The position numbers and the translations under genes were made by a program. This document shows, one piece after another, positions 53,753-61,696 of a stretch of 64,000 nt of DNA. Each line of letters begins with the position of its first letter. Position 1 is the first letter of the stretch. The stretch spans positions 34,283 to 98,282 of the forward strand of contig JALONL010000018.1 in assembly GCA_025454955.1 (NCBI GenBank), given 5' to 3'. The notes below the pieces were generated by a model. It did not search any database. It saw nothing but the letters and a program-made list of their open reading frames with translations, and had not been told where the DNA came from. This DNA comes from Bacteroidia bacterium. GTDB taxonomy: Bacteria > Bacteroidota > Bacteroidia > Palsa-965.

Positions 53753-54300
53753 ACGAAATAGCAATTGGTGTTTCGGTAGAACACGACAATTTCGGCCGCG
53801 GAAAAGTGGTTGATGTAACCGATCTTTTCTGGACCATAGACTTTGGCAAACGCGGCACAATGGACATTTCAAAACGACAGCACGAACTGCTGCGCGTAAT
53901 CACCGAAGAAGAACAACAAACAGCAATGGCCAACACATTCACCATGCACGATCTGGAATATACCCTGCGCGGACTGCTCGAAAACTGGGGCGATTCGCAA
54001 TCGGAATTTGTGGAACTCGGTAACCGCTGGGAAGGCGGAAAACTCATTCTCCAACCCGCCGACAACAGCCTGAAACCGAAAGAAATTCCCATCGAAACAT
54101 TCTTTCACAAAATTGTCATGCTCCGCGACAGACTGCGCACCATGGAGCAAAAAATAAACGCCCACAGCAAACTCACCGACAGCGAAAAGGTGGAAATGCA
54201 GCAGTACATCACCAAAATATACGGCAGCCTCACCACATTCAATGTGCTTTTCAAGAGCAGCCTCGATCAGTTTGTGGGCGATAAAGGAACCAAGGAATAA
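53749..54300 (+). CDS. Hypothetical protein with N-terminal Tudor/KOW-like segment
   Basis: A 183-residue protein without signal peptide or membrane helix. The first 45 residues (GVSVEHDNFGRGKVVDVTDLFWTIDFGKRGTMD) look like an SH3/Tudor-like beta-barrel of the kind that begins CarD and UvrD-like tails. The rest is mainly helical, with a long amphipathic segment MLRDRLRTMEQKINAHSKLTDSEKVEMQQYITKIYG that could form a coiled coil. Known members of this kind in Bacteroidota are uncharacterised. It overlaps bestrophin upstream and abuts the Cdd1-like gene downstream, both on the same strand. Confidence 0.75.
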   Translation: MNEIAIGVSVEHDNFGRGKVVDVTDLFWTIDFGKRGTMDISKRQHELLRVITEEEQQTAMANTFTMHDLEYTLRGLLENWGDSQSEFVELGNRWEGGKLILQPADNSLKPKEIPIETFFHKIVMLRDRLRTMEQKINAHSKLTDSEKVEMQQYITKIYGSLTTFNVLFKSSLDQFVGDKGTKE

Positions 54301-54594
54301 ATGTGCGCCCGAAAACATACAGACCCGCTGCACACGGCCATGCTCAACGATTTCAGGGTAATTCCGGGTGTGGGCAAAAGCATTGCGCAGGATTTTATCG
54401 ATATGGGTTTTACCTCACGCAATCAGCTAAAAGGTAAAGACCCCGAACAGTTGTATGCCGATTTTTGCCACCTGCGCGGTATGCATATCGACAGGTGTAT
54501 GTTGTATGTGTTCAGGTGCGCGGTGTATTTTGTAAGCACCCCGGTACACGAAACCGAAAAGCTGAACTGGTGGTACTGGAAAGACAAACGCTGA
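54301..54594 (+). CDS. Cdd1-type helix-hairpin-helix protein
   Basis: A 97-residue cytoplasmic protein that fits the Cdd1/'pathogenicity locus' family: a helix-hairpin-helix DNA-binding-like core (NDFRVIPGVGKSIAQDFIDMGF), the segment DPEQLYADFCHLRGMHIDRCMLYVFRCAVYF with several Cys, and a Trp-rich end (LNWWYWKDKR). The family is widespread but of unknown function. Its ATG follows the previous stop without any gap, and four bases after its own stop the zinc-ribbon gene begins, so it is part of the compact run from bestrophin onward. Confidence 0.85.
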   Translation: MCARKHTDPLHTAMLNDFRVIPGVGKSIAQDFIDMGFTSRNQLKGKDPEQLYADFCHLRGMHIDRCMLYVFRCAVYFVSTPVHETEKLNWWYWKDKR

Positions 54595-54598
54595 GCCA

Positions 54599-55129
54599 AT
54601 GGCCGAAACAAACAACCCGCAGGATGAATGCCCGTTTTGTTTTTCCGAAAGAAAGGCCGACGACCGCGTTTGCAACACCTGTTTGTTTCCGCTTGCCGGC
54701 GATGAATTGCAGCAGCAACAATTTTTCAGCCAGCACGAGCGCCTGCGCAAAAGCATAACTGTATCATCGTGGTGGATCAATATGGCGCAGCAGTTTGTGC
54801 TGGGTGCTGCGCTGGCCTGCGTGGCTGTTATTTCATTGTCGCGGGCATGGCTGGTGCCGGCTACGTTGATGCTGTATGGGCTGGCGGGTAGTTTTAACCT
54901 TATACTGTATTTCCTTCCCAGCCGGTTTACCCAGGTTTCGGCGGCAGTGGCGGGTACTATGGGCATTTTGTTTGTGGCTGCTGCACTTTGGCTTTATAAA
55001 GGCGGGTTGTGGGTGCTTATATTCTCCGGGGCCTACATTGCCGTAATGGGAATTACTTTTTATGTGGTTGGAAAAACTTCAGATCAGCTGCGGCAGCATT
55101 TAATTCGCGGCGGCGGAAATTTATATTAG
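54599..55129 (+). CDS. Zinc-ribbon membrane protein A
   Basis: A 176-residue protein with an N-terminal double-CxxC zinc ribbon (CPFC at about 11-14 and CNTC at about 26-29, then FPLAGDE), a charged helical linker (FFSQHERLRKSI) and four to five membrane helices (about 60-165). No family was recognised. It is the first of four consecutive genes with the same plan; the others are at 55158, 55750 and 56509. The gap to the next is 28 bases. It sits at the end of the bestrophin run, so transcription could continue from there. Confidence 0.75.
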   Translation: MAETNNPQDECPFCFSERKADDRVCNTCLFPLAGDELQQQQFFSQHERLRKSITVSSWWINMAQQFVLGAALACVAVISLSRAWLVPATLMLYGLAGSFNLILYFLPSRFTQVSAAVAGTMGILFVAAALWLYKGGLWVLIFSGAYIAVMGITFYVVGKTSDQLRQHLIRGGGNLY

Positions 55130-55157
55130 TTTTAAATTTTAAACCTCGTATTAATCT

Positions 55158-55766
55158 ATGCCTGCTAACCCCACATCTTCCGCCCGCCGCGGCGATCCAC
55201 GAAGACATCGTACCCTTGAGGTAAATGTGACCGATCGTACCACCTGTTACATCTGTGGCCTGCATCCTTTCCCGGCTGACGATGTGTATTGCGGCAATTG
55301 CGGATTCCCGCAGCGCGGAACACCCGATGAGCGTTATAAATTCGTGCTCAAAAGACGACAGTTGCGCTCACAACTCAGAGAGGCCGAATCGGATATTGGC
55401 TCGGCAAGGCGGATACTTATGTTTATTGCCATAGCCTATCTCGTAGGCAGCATTTTTGTTTTTGGCAGTGACAGTGAGATTTCGCAGCTTTCGCGCTTGC
55501 TTACCGGTGGGGCCTTGCTGGGCCTCTGGTTTTATTCTAAAACAAAACCCGTCGAGGCCCTGCTCAGTGCTTTGCTGCTTTACATAGTTATGATGGCCAT
55601 TTCATTCCTTGGCGATCCGTTTTCAATTCTTGTAGGATTGCTAATGAAGATTATTCCGCTGGCCGCACTTATTTTCGGCTACCAGTCGGCCCGGAAAGCA
55701 ATAAAAATCAAGGCACAGTTTGATCCTGCCACTGCTAATTCATTGCTCAATGACAGACACAAATAA
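55158..55766 (+). CDS. Zinc-ribbon membrane protein B
   Basis: A 202-residue protein: an Arg-rich N-terminus (SSARRGDPRRHRTLEVNVTD), a zinc ribbon with CYIC and CGNC (about 33-54) ending in GFPQRGTPDE, a charged helix (FVLKRRQLRSQLREAES) and four to five membrane helices (about 85-185). The ribbon ending GFPQ-R/K-G is nearly identical to that of the gene at 56509, which marks the two as paralogues. The stop overlaps the CPBP protease start by 17 bases. Function unknown. Confidence 0.78.
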   Translation: MPANPTSSARRGDPRRHRTLEVNVTDRTTCYICGLHPFPADDVYCGNCGFPQRGTPDERYKFVLKRRQLRSQLREAESDIGSARRILMFIAIAYLVGSIFVFGSDSEISQLSRLLTGGALLGLWFYSKTKPVEALLSALLLYIVMMAISFLGDPFSILVGLLMKIIPLAALIFGYQSARKAIKIKAQFDPATANSLLNDRHK

Positions 55767-56505
55767 TCCACCGCAATGCAGTAAGTGTTTTTCGCCATTG
55801 CAGCCCGGTCAGCGTTTTTGTGTGAAGTGCGGAACTCCTGTGCTTGAGCAGCAGGCGCATGAAATGATGTACGACAAACGCCCGCAGCAGATGATGTTTG
55901 CGGTGTATGGCGTTACGTTGGTGCTTATCATGTTTTCGTATTTTCTTAACGACGGCTCGGCAGAAGGCAGTTTTACTTTTGATCTCCTGTTTATTGGAGT
56001 TACTGTTACTTTCGCCATACTCACCTGGAAAGACTTCAAAAAAACAATACTCGATTTCAGCATCCGTTGGTGGTGGCCGCCTGCCATACTAGCACTGGCG
56101 GTTGTTATGGCAATAGTTGTGCATTACCTGGCCGGATATATTAACGAAAGCGGCGGTTTTTCATCTCCTCCGTATCTCTATTATGATACTGATTATCCAT
56201 ATCTCTACGCCATTCTGTCGATTGCGGTGGTACCGGGCATTTTCGAAGAACTTATGTTCAGGGGAGTATTCATCAGCCAGTTGAAGAAAATGATGAATAC
56301 CGTTTCCAGCATCTGGGTTTCGGCCATCGTGTTTGCCATCCTGCATCTTTCGCCGGTGGCGTTAATCTGGCTGCTTCCGGCAGGGTTAATTACCGGCTGG
56401 ATGAGATTCAAAACCGGTCAGCTTTGGCCGGGCATGCTTTTTCATTTTGCCTACAACTTTTCAGTAGTTACTTTAGCCGCACATCTTGATAACCATTACT
56501 TCTGA
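55750..56505 (+). CDS. Zinc-ribbon CPBP intramembrane metalloprotease
   Basis: A 251-residue membrane protease of the CPBP/CAAX family (Abi proteins). An N-terminal zinc ribbon, CSKC and CVKC (about 10-30, CVKCGTPV), is followed by about seven membrane helices. The protease motifs are intact: FEELMFRGVF near 172 (EExxxR), ILHLSPVAL near 200 (the FxxxH-like motif) and HFAYN near 240. ATG 55750 is chosen because it lies right before the ribbon; an ATG at 55720 would add an unrelated hydrophobic start. CPBP proteases process prenylated or peptide substrates and often give bacteriocin self-immunity. The ribbon, shared with neighbours on both sides, suggests a joint partner. Confidence 0.88.
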   Translation: MTDTNNPPQCSKCFSPLQPGQRFCVKCGTPVLEQQAHEMMYDKRPQQMMFAVYGVTLVLIMFSYFLNDGSAEGSFTFDLLFIGVTVTFAILTWKDFKKTILDFSIRWWWPPAILALAVVMAIVVHYLAGYINESGGFSSPPYLYYDTDYPYLYAILSIAVVPGIFEELMFRGVFISQLKKMMNTVSSIWVSAIVFAILHLSPVALIWLLPAGLITGWMRFKTGQLWPGMLFHFAYNFSVVTLAAHLDNHYF

Positions 56506-56508
56506 CCG

Positions 56509-57102
56509 ATGAACCCTGACAACCTCAACAGCGTACACCTGCGCACACCCGGCCCGATTGTAATTCGCATCACCGACCACAATCATTGCTACTATTGCAA
56601 CCAGGCATTATCCGAAACAGATAATTTCTGCCCGGCCTGCGGTTTTCCGCAAAAGGGCGATGAAAAGGAGCAGATTATCTTCATTTCCGATAAACGGATT
56701 TTGTTCAACGAACTCGAAGAACATTACGAAAAAGTGCAGAATGCCCGAAAAGCATTAATCTGGGTTGCCGCTATCCTGCTGCTGAACTATGTAATTTCCT
56801 ATTACAGACTCAGCGAAGCATTGGTGCTTCTCGAAGGAGCAATAGTGGTGGGCGCTTTTGTGGGACTTTATTTCTGGGCCCGGAAAAATGCCTATCCGGC
56901 TGTGCTTACCGGTTTAATTCTATATACCACACTCATTGTGGCATACGCCATAGTTGCGCCATTATCACTCTTTGGCGGATTTATATGGAAAGTGATTGCT
57001 TACAGTGCGCTCATTTACGGCCTTCGTTCGGCTAAAGCCGCCCGCGATTTGTATGAATCTTTAAAGACAAGCAATGTGGATTTGTCTTCTCATCAGCATT
57101 AA
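56509..57102 (+). CDS. Zinc-ribbon membrane protein C
   Basis: A 197-residue paralogue of protein B. Its N-terminal ribbon CYYC...CPAC (about 25-46) ends GFPQKGDEKE, the helix ILFNELEEHYEKVQNARKAL follows, and four to five membrane helices fill about 85-180. It starts three bases after the CPBP stop. Its function is unknown; as the last gene of the run it has no terminator within the next 100 bases. The gap 57103-57269 shows no clear feature apart from A/T-rich sequence. Confidence 0.78.
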   Translation: MNPDNLNSVHLRTPGPIVIRITDHNHCYYCNQALSETDNFCPACGFPQKGDEKEQIIFISDKRILFNELEEHYEKVQNARKALIWVAAILLLNYVISYYRLSEALVLLEGAIVVGAFVGLYFWARKNAYPAVLTGLILYTTLIVAYAIVAPLSLFGGFIWKVIAYSALIYGLRSAKAARDLYESLKTSNVDLSSHQH

Positions 57103-57269
57103 ACCAAAATATGTCTCATTAACCAGGAAGCCCATATTGGTTGCTGCGTATTTGTAAATTAATTTCTGTTTCACAGGTTAATGCTTGTCCGCAGATGTTA
57201 AAAAATTAGTTCAGGGTAAACTTATCGCTCATAATTGAGTATAACGAGTGTTAAACCCTTACTAAACCC

Positions 57270-58217
57270 ATGCACATTACCAATGCACTCCTCGGTGTGG
57301 CAGTTGGCGATGCCGTAGGTGTCCCTGCCGAATTTAAAAGCCGCGATTTGTTGCGGAAAAATCCGGTTACAGACATGACCGGCTTTGGTACGTATGGGCT
57401 GCCTGCCGGAACCTGGTCCGACGATACTTCACTCACGCTTTGCCTCGCCGAAGCACTCGTTCACCAGCCATTCACCACCACCAAACTGGCCCGGCTGTTT
57501 GTGCTCTGGCTCAAAAAAAATCACTGGACACCCCGCGGCGAAGTGTTTGATGTGGGCATTGCCACCCGCGAGGCCATTGAACGTTTAGACTCGGGCATGG
57601 CTCCCGAAAAAGCCGGCGGTACCACTAAAGACAGTAATGGTAACGGCGGACTTATGCGCATTCTGCCGCTCGTATTTTACATCCACAATAAACCCGCCGC
57701 CGAGCGTTTCGACATTACCCGTCGCGTGTGCAGCCTTACTCACGGGCATATCCGCACAGCCATAGCCTGCCATTATTTCCTCGACTTTGCCTCCGGAATA
57801 ATTAACGGCGAAAAACCGCAGGAGGTGTATTTCCGCCTGCAAAAAGAACTGCCGCCTGTTTTCGCACAGCTAGCCCTGCCCGAAGAAGAAGTAAGGCTGT
57901 TTATACGCCTGCTTGAAGGCAATATCGCCCTGCTGCACGAAGACGATATACAAAGCAGCGGCTATGTGCTGCACTCGCTCGAAGCCGCAATATGGTGCCT
58001 GCTTACCACAACCACCTACCGCGATGCCGTGCTCAAAGCCGTAAACCTTGGCCACGATACTGATACCACCGGAGCCATTACCGGAGGCATTTGCGGCCTG
58101 TATTACGGCAAAGAAGGCATACCGCCACACTGGCTCGATATGCTGGTACGAAGAAACGATATTGAACATCTGGCACAGATACTGGCCGAAACCCTGGGCT
58201 GGCAAATCAGCCTTTGA
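57270..58217 (+). CDS. ADP-ribosylglycohydrolase (DraG-like)
   Basis: A 315-residue cytoplasmic enzyme that removes ADP-ribose from arginine or other groups in proteins or nucleic acids. The di-metal motifs of the family are present: GVAVGDAVG at 8-16, WSDDTS near 47-52, and NLGHDTDTTGAITGGICGLYYG near 257-278. Family length is normal. The stop overlaps the tail of the minus-strand RES toxin gene by 11 bases. RES toxins consume NAD+, so the pairing of an ADP-ribose hydrolase with one is suggestive but only positional. Confidence 0.92.
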   Translation: MHITNALLGVAVGDAVGVPAEFKSRDLLRKNPVTDMTGFGTYGLPAGTWSDDTSLTLCLAEALVHQPFTTTKLARLFVLWLKKNHWTPRGEVFDVGIATREAIERLDSGMAPEKAGGTTKDSNGNGGLMRILPLVFYIHNKPAAERFDITRRVCSLTHGHIRTAIACHYFLDFASGIINGEKPQEVYFRLQKELPPVFAQLALPEEEVRLFIRLLEGNIALLHEDDIQSSGYVLHSLEAAIWCLLTTTTYRDAVLKAVNLGHDTDTTGAITGGICGLYYGKEGIPPHWLDMLVRRNDIEHLAQILAETLGWQISL

Positions 58218-58668
58218 AAATCCGTTTGTCGAACGGAAATTTCACATGGTCAATGATTTTTATTTTGGCAAAATCGCTGTGAAACGGGTTCAGCAGCAAA
58301 TTGTAATCGCCAAACGTTACCGCCGAGGGCACCTGAAGCACACACGATTTATTTTTCAACGCAAACTGATCGCCGAATTTTTGCGTGGAGGAGGAATGTG
58401 GAAAAGCATTCCAGTTTTCGGGCAACTCTTCCTGGGCCAGTTTCACAATTTTCAGGCCGTCGGGAATGTAAATGGTGAGCATGTGGTAGTCATCGGGCAA
58501 TGAGGCCAGACTGAAATGCACCGCTACTTCGGCCATAGCCAGCGAGCGATTGGAAGCCGTATAAACAAACTCCGTCCCCGCCGAATTCCAGCGCGCACCC
58601 TTCATCGCTGCTCCTTTGCCCGAGAGCGTTAACCCATACCTTTCGCGTGTAAGCCTGTAAACCTCCAT
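58207..58668 (-). CDS. RES-domain toxin
   Basis: A 153-residue RES-domain protein, a family of NAD+-degrading toxins with an ADP-ribosyltransferase-like fold. The motifs RL...ERYG at 5-11, GARWNSAGTEFVYTA at 22-36 (Arg, Tyr), AMAEVAVH near 43-50 and the downstream conserved Ser/Asn region (FGDQFALKNKSCVLQVPSAV) are present. The ATG at 58668 is 7 bases after the antitoxin stop. A TTG at 58683 would overlap the antitoxin and is unlikely. Antitoxin upstream on the same strand completes the type II module. Tail overlaps the ADP-ribosylglycohydrolase tail. Confidence 0.88.
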   Translation of the reverse strand: MEVYRLTRERYGLTLSGKGAAMKGARWNSAGTEFVYTASNRSLAMAEVAVHFSLASLPDDYHMLTIYIPDGLKIVKLAQEELPENWNAFPHSSSTQKFGDQFALKNKSCVLQVPSAVTFGDYNLLLNPFHSDFAKIKIIDHVKFPFDKRIFKG

Positions 58669-58675
58669 ACACGAC

Positions 58676-59188
58676 TCAGGCAAAAACTCCGTGATCTATG
58701 CGTATAAGCTCACCGATAACCATTTCTTTGCCGTATGAGTCTTTCAGGAGTTCCATTGGCTCCAAACCACCCAGCGCAAAACTGGGCGTATTTAACCAGC
58801 CTCTGAATTTTTCCATTTCACCGAATACATCAAGGCCAATTTTTGTGACCTCGGCCATTTCGATGATTTTTTCTGATTGTAAGGGCCCGAAACTCTTTGA
58901 AGCCTGTTTATAACGCTGCAGCGACTTGGTGGAAATATCAAGCAGCGAAGCCCAGTCATTTTCTGTGAAAGGAGTGTAATGCTGTATAAGATTAAACAGC
59001 GAGTAGGGAATGCCCATGCGGATAACCACCACAATAAGCATTTTATCTTCGAGAAATTCTTCGTAGGAATGGGCTTTGCGCAACTTTGCGCCCACCGGCA
59101 CAGGCATGTTTTGCGGCAGGTTGTGCTGCAATAGCTGGGCTATTTCTTTATCGAGCTTTTGCTCTATGGTAATTTTTGAGAGAGACAC
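58676..59188 (-). CDS. Xre/MbcA/ParS-type antitoxin
   Basis: A 170-residue antitoxin. A central helix-turn-helix region (about 70-105, TENDWASLLDISTKSLQRYK) binds the operator. The C-terminal MbcA/ParS/Xre toxin-binding domain (about 110-170) shows GLDVFGEMEKFRGWLNTPSFALGGLEPMELL, the block that contacts RES toxins. I choose the GTG at 59188, 5 nt after a perfect AAGGAGG (59194-59200); a TTG at 59206 is also open. The gene is seven bases upstream of the toxin start, and its -7 element TAATTTTG is at 59214-59221. Confidence 0.88.
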   Translation of the reverse strand: MSLSKITIEQKLDKEIAQLLQHNLPQNMPVPVGAKLRKAHSYEEFLEDKMLIVVVIRMGIPYSLFNLIQHYTPFTENDWASLLDISTKSLQRYKQASKSFGPLQSEKIIEMAEVTKIGLDVFGEMEKFRGWLNTPSFALGGLEPMELLKDSYGKEMVIGELIRIDHGVFA

Positions 59189-59193
59189 TTGAA

Positions 59194-59221
59194 CCTCCTT
59201 AGACAACTGTCCCCAAAATTA
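59194..59221 (-). promoter_or_regulatory. -7 element and Shine-Dalgarno of the RES/Xre operon
   Basis: Minus strand: TAATTTTG at 59214-59221 and AAGGAGG at 59194-59200, which fixes the GTG start at 59188. The operator for self-repression is expected nearby but no clear palindrome was found. Confidence 0.45.
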
Positions 59222-59270
59222 CGACATTTTTCCCAATAAAGTTTCACCCCCCCCAAAAAAACCATAATTT

Positions 59271-60494
59271 TTACAATCCAAACTTCTCGGTAGCCATTTC
59301 TTCCACTGCTTTCCCAATAGCCAGGCAGGCTGTGGCCGCAGGCGAAGGAGCATTGAGTACGTGAATGGCGTTTCCGTGAAATTCAATCTTGAAATCGTCA
59401 ATCATATTACCTTCGGGCGAAAGCGCCATGGCCCGCACACCGCAGCGGCTGGCCACAATATCGTCCGATTCGAGGGTGGGAATAAGTGTTTGAAGGCGTT
59501 TCAGGAAATAGGCTTTCGAGAAAGCGCCGCGATATTCATCGAGGCCAAATTTCCAGTGTTTGCCAAAGAATTTCCACGTACCGCCAAAGCCGAATGCCTG
59601 AGCCGTATCGCGGAAACTGAAAGAGGTGCGGCTGTAGCCTTCGCGTTTAAACACAAACACCGCATTGGGCCCGCATTCCACACCGCCATGAATCATTCGT
59701 GTAAAATGTACGCCGAGGAAGGGAAATTGCGGATTGGGCACAGGGTAAACCAGGTGGCGTACCTTGCTCATGCCCTTTTCGGTAAGGTCGTAATAATCGC
59801 CGCGGAAGCCCAGAATGGCGGCATCGCTTTTCTGACCTTCTTTTTTGGCAATGCGGTCGCTTTGCAAACCGGCGCAGCTTACCACAAAACGTGCGTTTAC
59901 TATGCCGCGGTTGGTAATTACGTCGGTGCTGCCCTGGTGGTGCACAAAGTCTTTTGCTTCGGTACTCAGCAGTACTTTGCTGCCGGGGAATTTCTGTTCG
60001 AGCAGTTCGCCCAGTTTGCGGGTTACGCCGGGGAAATCAATAATTCCGGTGCAGCCTACGCGGATGCCTGCAATGGCTTTTACATAGGGCTCAATTTCGC
60101 GCACCTGCTCGCCGGTAATTATTTCGATGTCTTCCACGCCATTGGCCTGCCCGTGGGCAAACACTTTGTGCATGTGGGCCAGTTCGCTTTCCTTTACTGC
60201 CGCTATTACTTTGCCGCAAATGTCGTGGGCAATGTGATGTTCTTTGGCAAAAGCCACCAGCTCGCGGCGGCCTTCCACACAGTTCTTGGCTTTGTACGAG
60301 CCGGGCTTGTAATAAATACCCGAGTGAATTACGCCCGAATTTCGTCCGGTCTGATGCGGTGCAAGACGGTCTTCTTTTTCGAGAACGGCTACTTTCAGAT
60401 GCGGGTGGCGCATGTTTATTTTATATGCCACGGCAAGGCCCACGCAGCCTCCGCCAATTACCACCACATCAAAAGATTGTTTTTCTGTGCTCAC
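59271..60494 (-). CDS. lhgO: L-2-hydroxyglutarate oxidase
   Basis: FAD-dependent oxidase/dehydrogenase that converts L-2-hydroxyglutarate to 2-oxoglutarate. The 407-residue protein starts STEKQSFDVVVIGGGCVG, so the FAD-binding GxGxxG is at residues 12-17. It continues with VLEKEDRLAPHQTGRNSGVIHSGIYY (DAO-family substrate loop near 38-60), PHVKGI-like segments, and a C-terminal LNAPSPAATACLAIGKAV. The GTG start at 60494 is preferred because the alternative ATG (60527) sits inside the -7 element. Membrane association is typical. hemE lies divergently 130 bases away and the two share a promoter region. Confidence 0.92.
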   Translation of the reverse strand: MSTEKQSFDVVVIGGGCVGLAVAYKINMRHPHLKVAVLEKEDRLAPHQTGRNSGVIHSGIYYKPGSYKAKNCVEGRRELVAFAKEHHIAHDICGKVIAAVKESELAHMHKVFAHGQANGVEDIEIITGEQVREIEPYVKAIAGIRVGCTGIIDFPGVTRKLGELLEQKFPGSKVLLSTEAKDFVHHQGSTDVITNRGIVNARFVVSCAGLQSDRIAKKEGQKSDAAILGFRGDYYDLTEKGMSKVRHLVYPVPNPQFPFLGVHFTRMIHGGVECGPNAVFVFKREGYSRTSFSFRDTAQAFGFGGTWKFFGKHWKFGLDEYRGAFSKAYFLKRLQTLIPTLESDDIVASRCGVRAMALSPEGNMIDDFKIEFHGNAIHVLNAPSPAATACLAIGKAVEEMATEKFGL

Positions 60495-60516
60495 AGTTTT
60501 TCTGAATAGTTGCGGG

Positions 60517-60524
60517 CAAAGATA
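60517..60524 (-). promoter_or_regulatory. -7 element of lhgO
   Basis: TATCTTTG on the minus strand, 22 nt before the GTG at 60494; no canonical -33. Confidence 0.45.
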
Positions 60525-60610
60525 CATTGGATTTGGAATGCGCTTGCTTAAAATTAACGGGCAAACAGGCAGGCTTGACAAAACCCTGACAAGCACCCGC
60601 ACCAAACACT

Positions 60611-60618
60611 TACCTTTG
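60611..60618 (+). promoter_or_regulatory. -7 element of hemE
   Basis: TACCTTTG ends 5 nt before ATG 60624, so a leaderless or nearly leaderless mRNA is likely. Confidence 0.5.
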
Positions 60619-60623
60619 CCGCC

Positions 60624-61658
60624 ATGAATCTTCAGAACGACCTAATTCTGCGTGCAGCCCGCGGCGAAAAAACCGAACGCACACCCGTATGGCTCATGCG
60701 TCAGGCCGGGCGCGTATTGCCCGAATACCGCGAAGTACGCGCCAAAATGGGCGGCTTCAAGGAACTCGTAAAAAGTCCCGAATTTGCCTGCGAAGTAACC
60801 GTACAGCCGGTGGACATTCTGGGTGTGGATGCGGCCATTATTTTCTCCGACATATTGGTAATTCCCGAGGCAATGGGCCTCGATTATGAAATGGTGGAAA
60901 GCCGCGGCCCGCTGTTTCCCAAAACCATACGCACCGCGGCCGATGTGGAAGCCCTGCGCGTGGCAAACGGTGTTGACGACCTTTCTTATGTGTGCGATGC
61001 CATACGCCTCACCAAAGCCGCGCTCGGCAACCGTGTGCCGCTTATCGGTTTTGCCGGTGCGCCGTGGACTATTCTCGCCTACATGGTAGAAGGCAGCGGC
61101 TCGAAAACATTCTCCAAAGCCAAACGCTTTTTATACACCGAGCCGCAAACCGCCCACGCCCTGCTCGAAAAAATAACCCAGAGCACCATTCACTACCTCA
61201 AAGCACAGGTGGCAGCCGGTGCCGATCTGGTACAGATTTTCGACTCGTGGGCCGGCATTCTCTCGCCTGCACAGTACCGCGAGTTTGCCCTGCCTTACAT
61301 TGCCCGCATCAGCGAGGCGCTCCATACACTGGTGCCGGTCACAGTATTTGCCAAAGACGCCCATTTCATCCGCCGCGATCTCGGCCAGCTCAGTTCCTGC
61401 CACACCATTGGCCTCGACTGGACCATGGATGCCACCGAGTCGCGCCAGCTCATCGGCCCCGATAAAACCCTGCAGGGCAATGCCGATCCATGTTTGCTTT
61501 ACTCCGATTTTGCCACCATCAAAGCCGAAGCACATAAAATGCTCCGCCAGTTCGGGTCGCAGCGGCATATTGCCAATCTCGGGCATGGCCTTTACCCTGA
61601 TCTGGAGAAAGATAAAGTGCGGTGTTTTGTGGATGCGGTGAAAGAGTTTCAGTGGTGA
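60624..61658 (+). CDS. hemE: Uroporphyrinogen decarboxylase
   Basis: Removes the four acetate carboxyls of uroporphyrinogen III to give coproporphyrinogen III in haem synthesis; cytoplasmic. The 344-residue protein has the two HemE signatures: [18 protein letters not shown] near residues 20-37 (Arg pair that binds propionates) and [20 protein letters not shown] near 140-160. The catalytic Asp of [12 protein letters not shown] near 77-88 is also present. Length is normal. The gene fits a haem-dependent respiratory chain, in line with the cytochromes at 13563-14364. No other hem genes are in the window. Confidence 0.96.
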   Translation: MNLQNDLILRAARGEKTERTPVWLMRQAGRVLPEYREVRAKMGGFKELVKSPEFACEVTVQPVDILGVDAAIIFSDILVIPEAMGLDYEMVESRGPLFPKTIRTAADVEALRVANGVDDLSYVCDAIRLTKAALGNRVPLIGFAGAPWTILAYMVEGSGSKTFSKAKRFLYTEPQTAHALLEKITQSTIHYLKAQVAAGADLVQIFDSWAGILSPAQYREFALPYIARISEALHTLVPVTVFAKDAHFIRRDLGQLSSCHTIGLDWTMDATESRQLIGPDKTLQGNADPCLLYSDFATIKAEAHKMLRQFGSQRHIANLGHGLYPDLEKDKVRCFVDAVKEFQW

Positions 61659-61696
61659 TGAAATAACATTCACCTGTTTGCTTAACTTCGTGGCTT

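Noticed and set aside
59245..59263. A homopolymer stretch of C and A before lhgO's end
   Set aside because: Short run in a gap with no flanking repeats; possibly phase-variable but outside any coding frame or spacer of a recognised promoter.
59361..60509. A 382-codon open frame on the plus strand
   Set aside because: Exact antisense of lhgO, which has an FAD-binding motif; the plus frame is Phe/Ala/Gly-rich without motifs.
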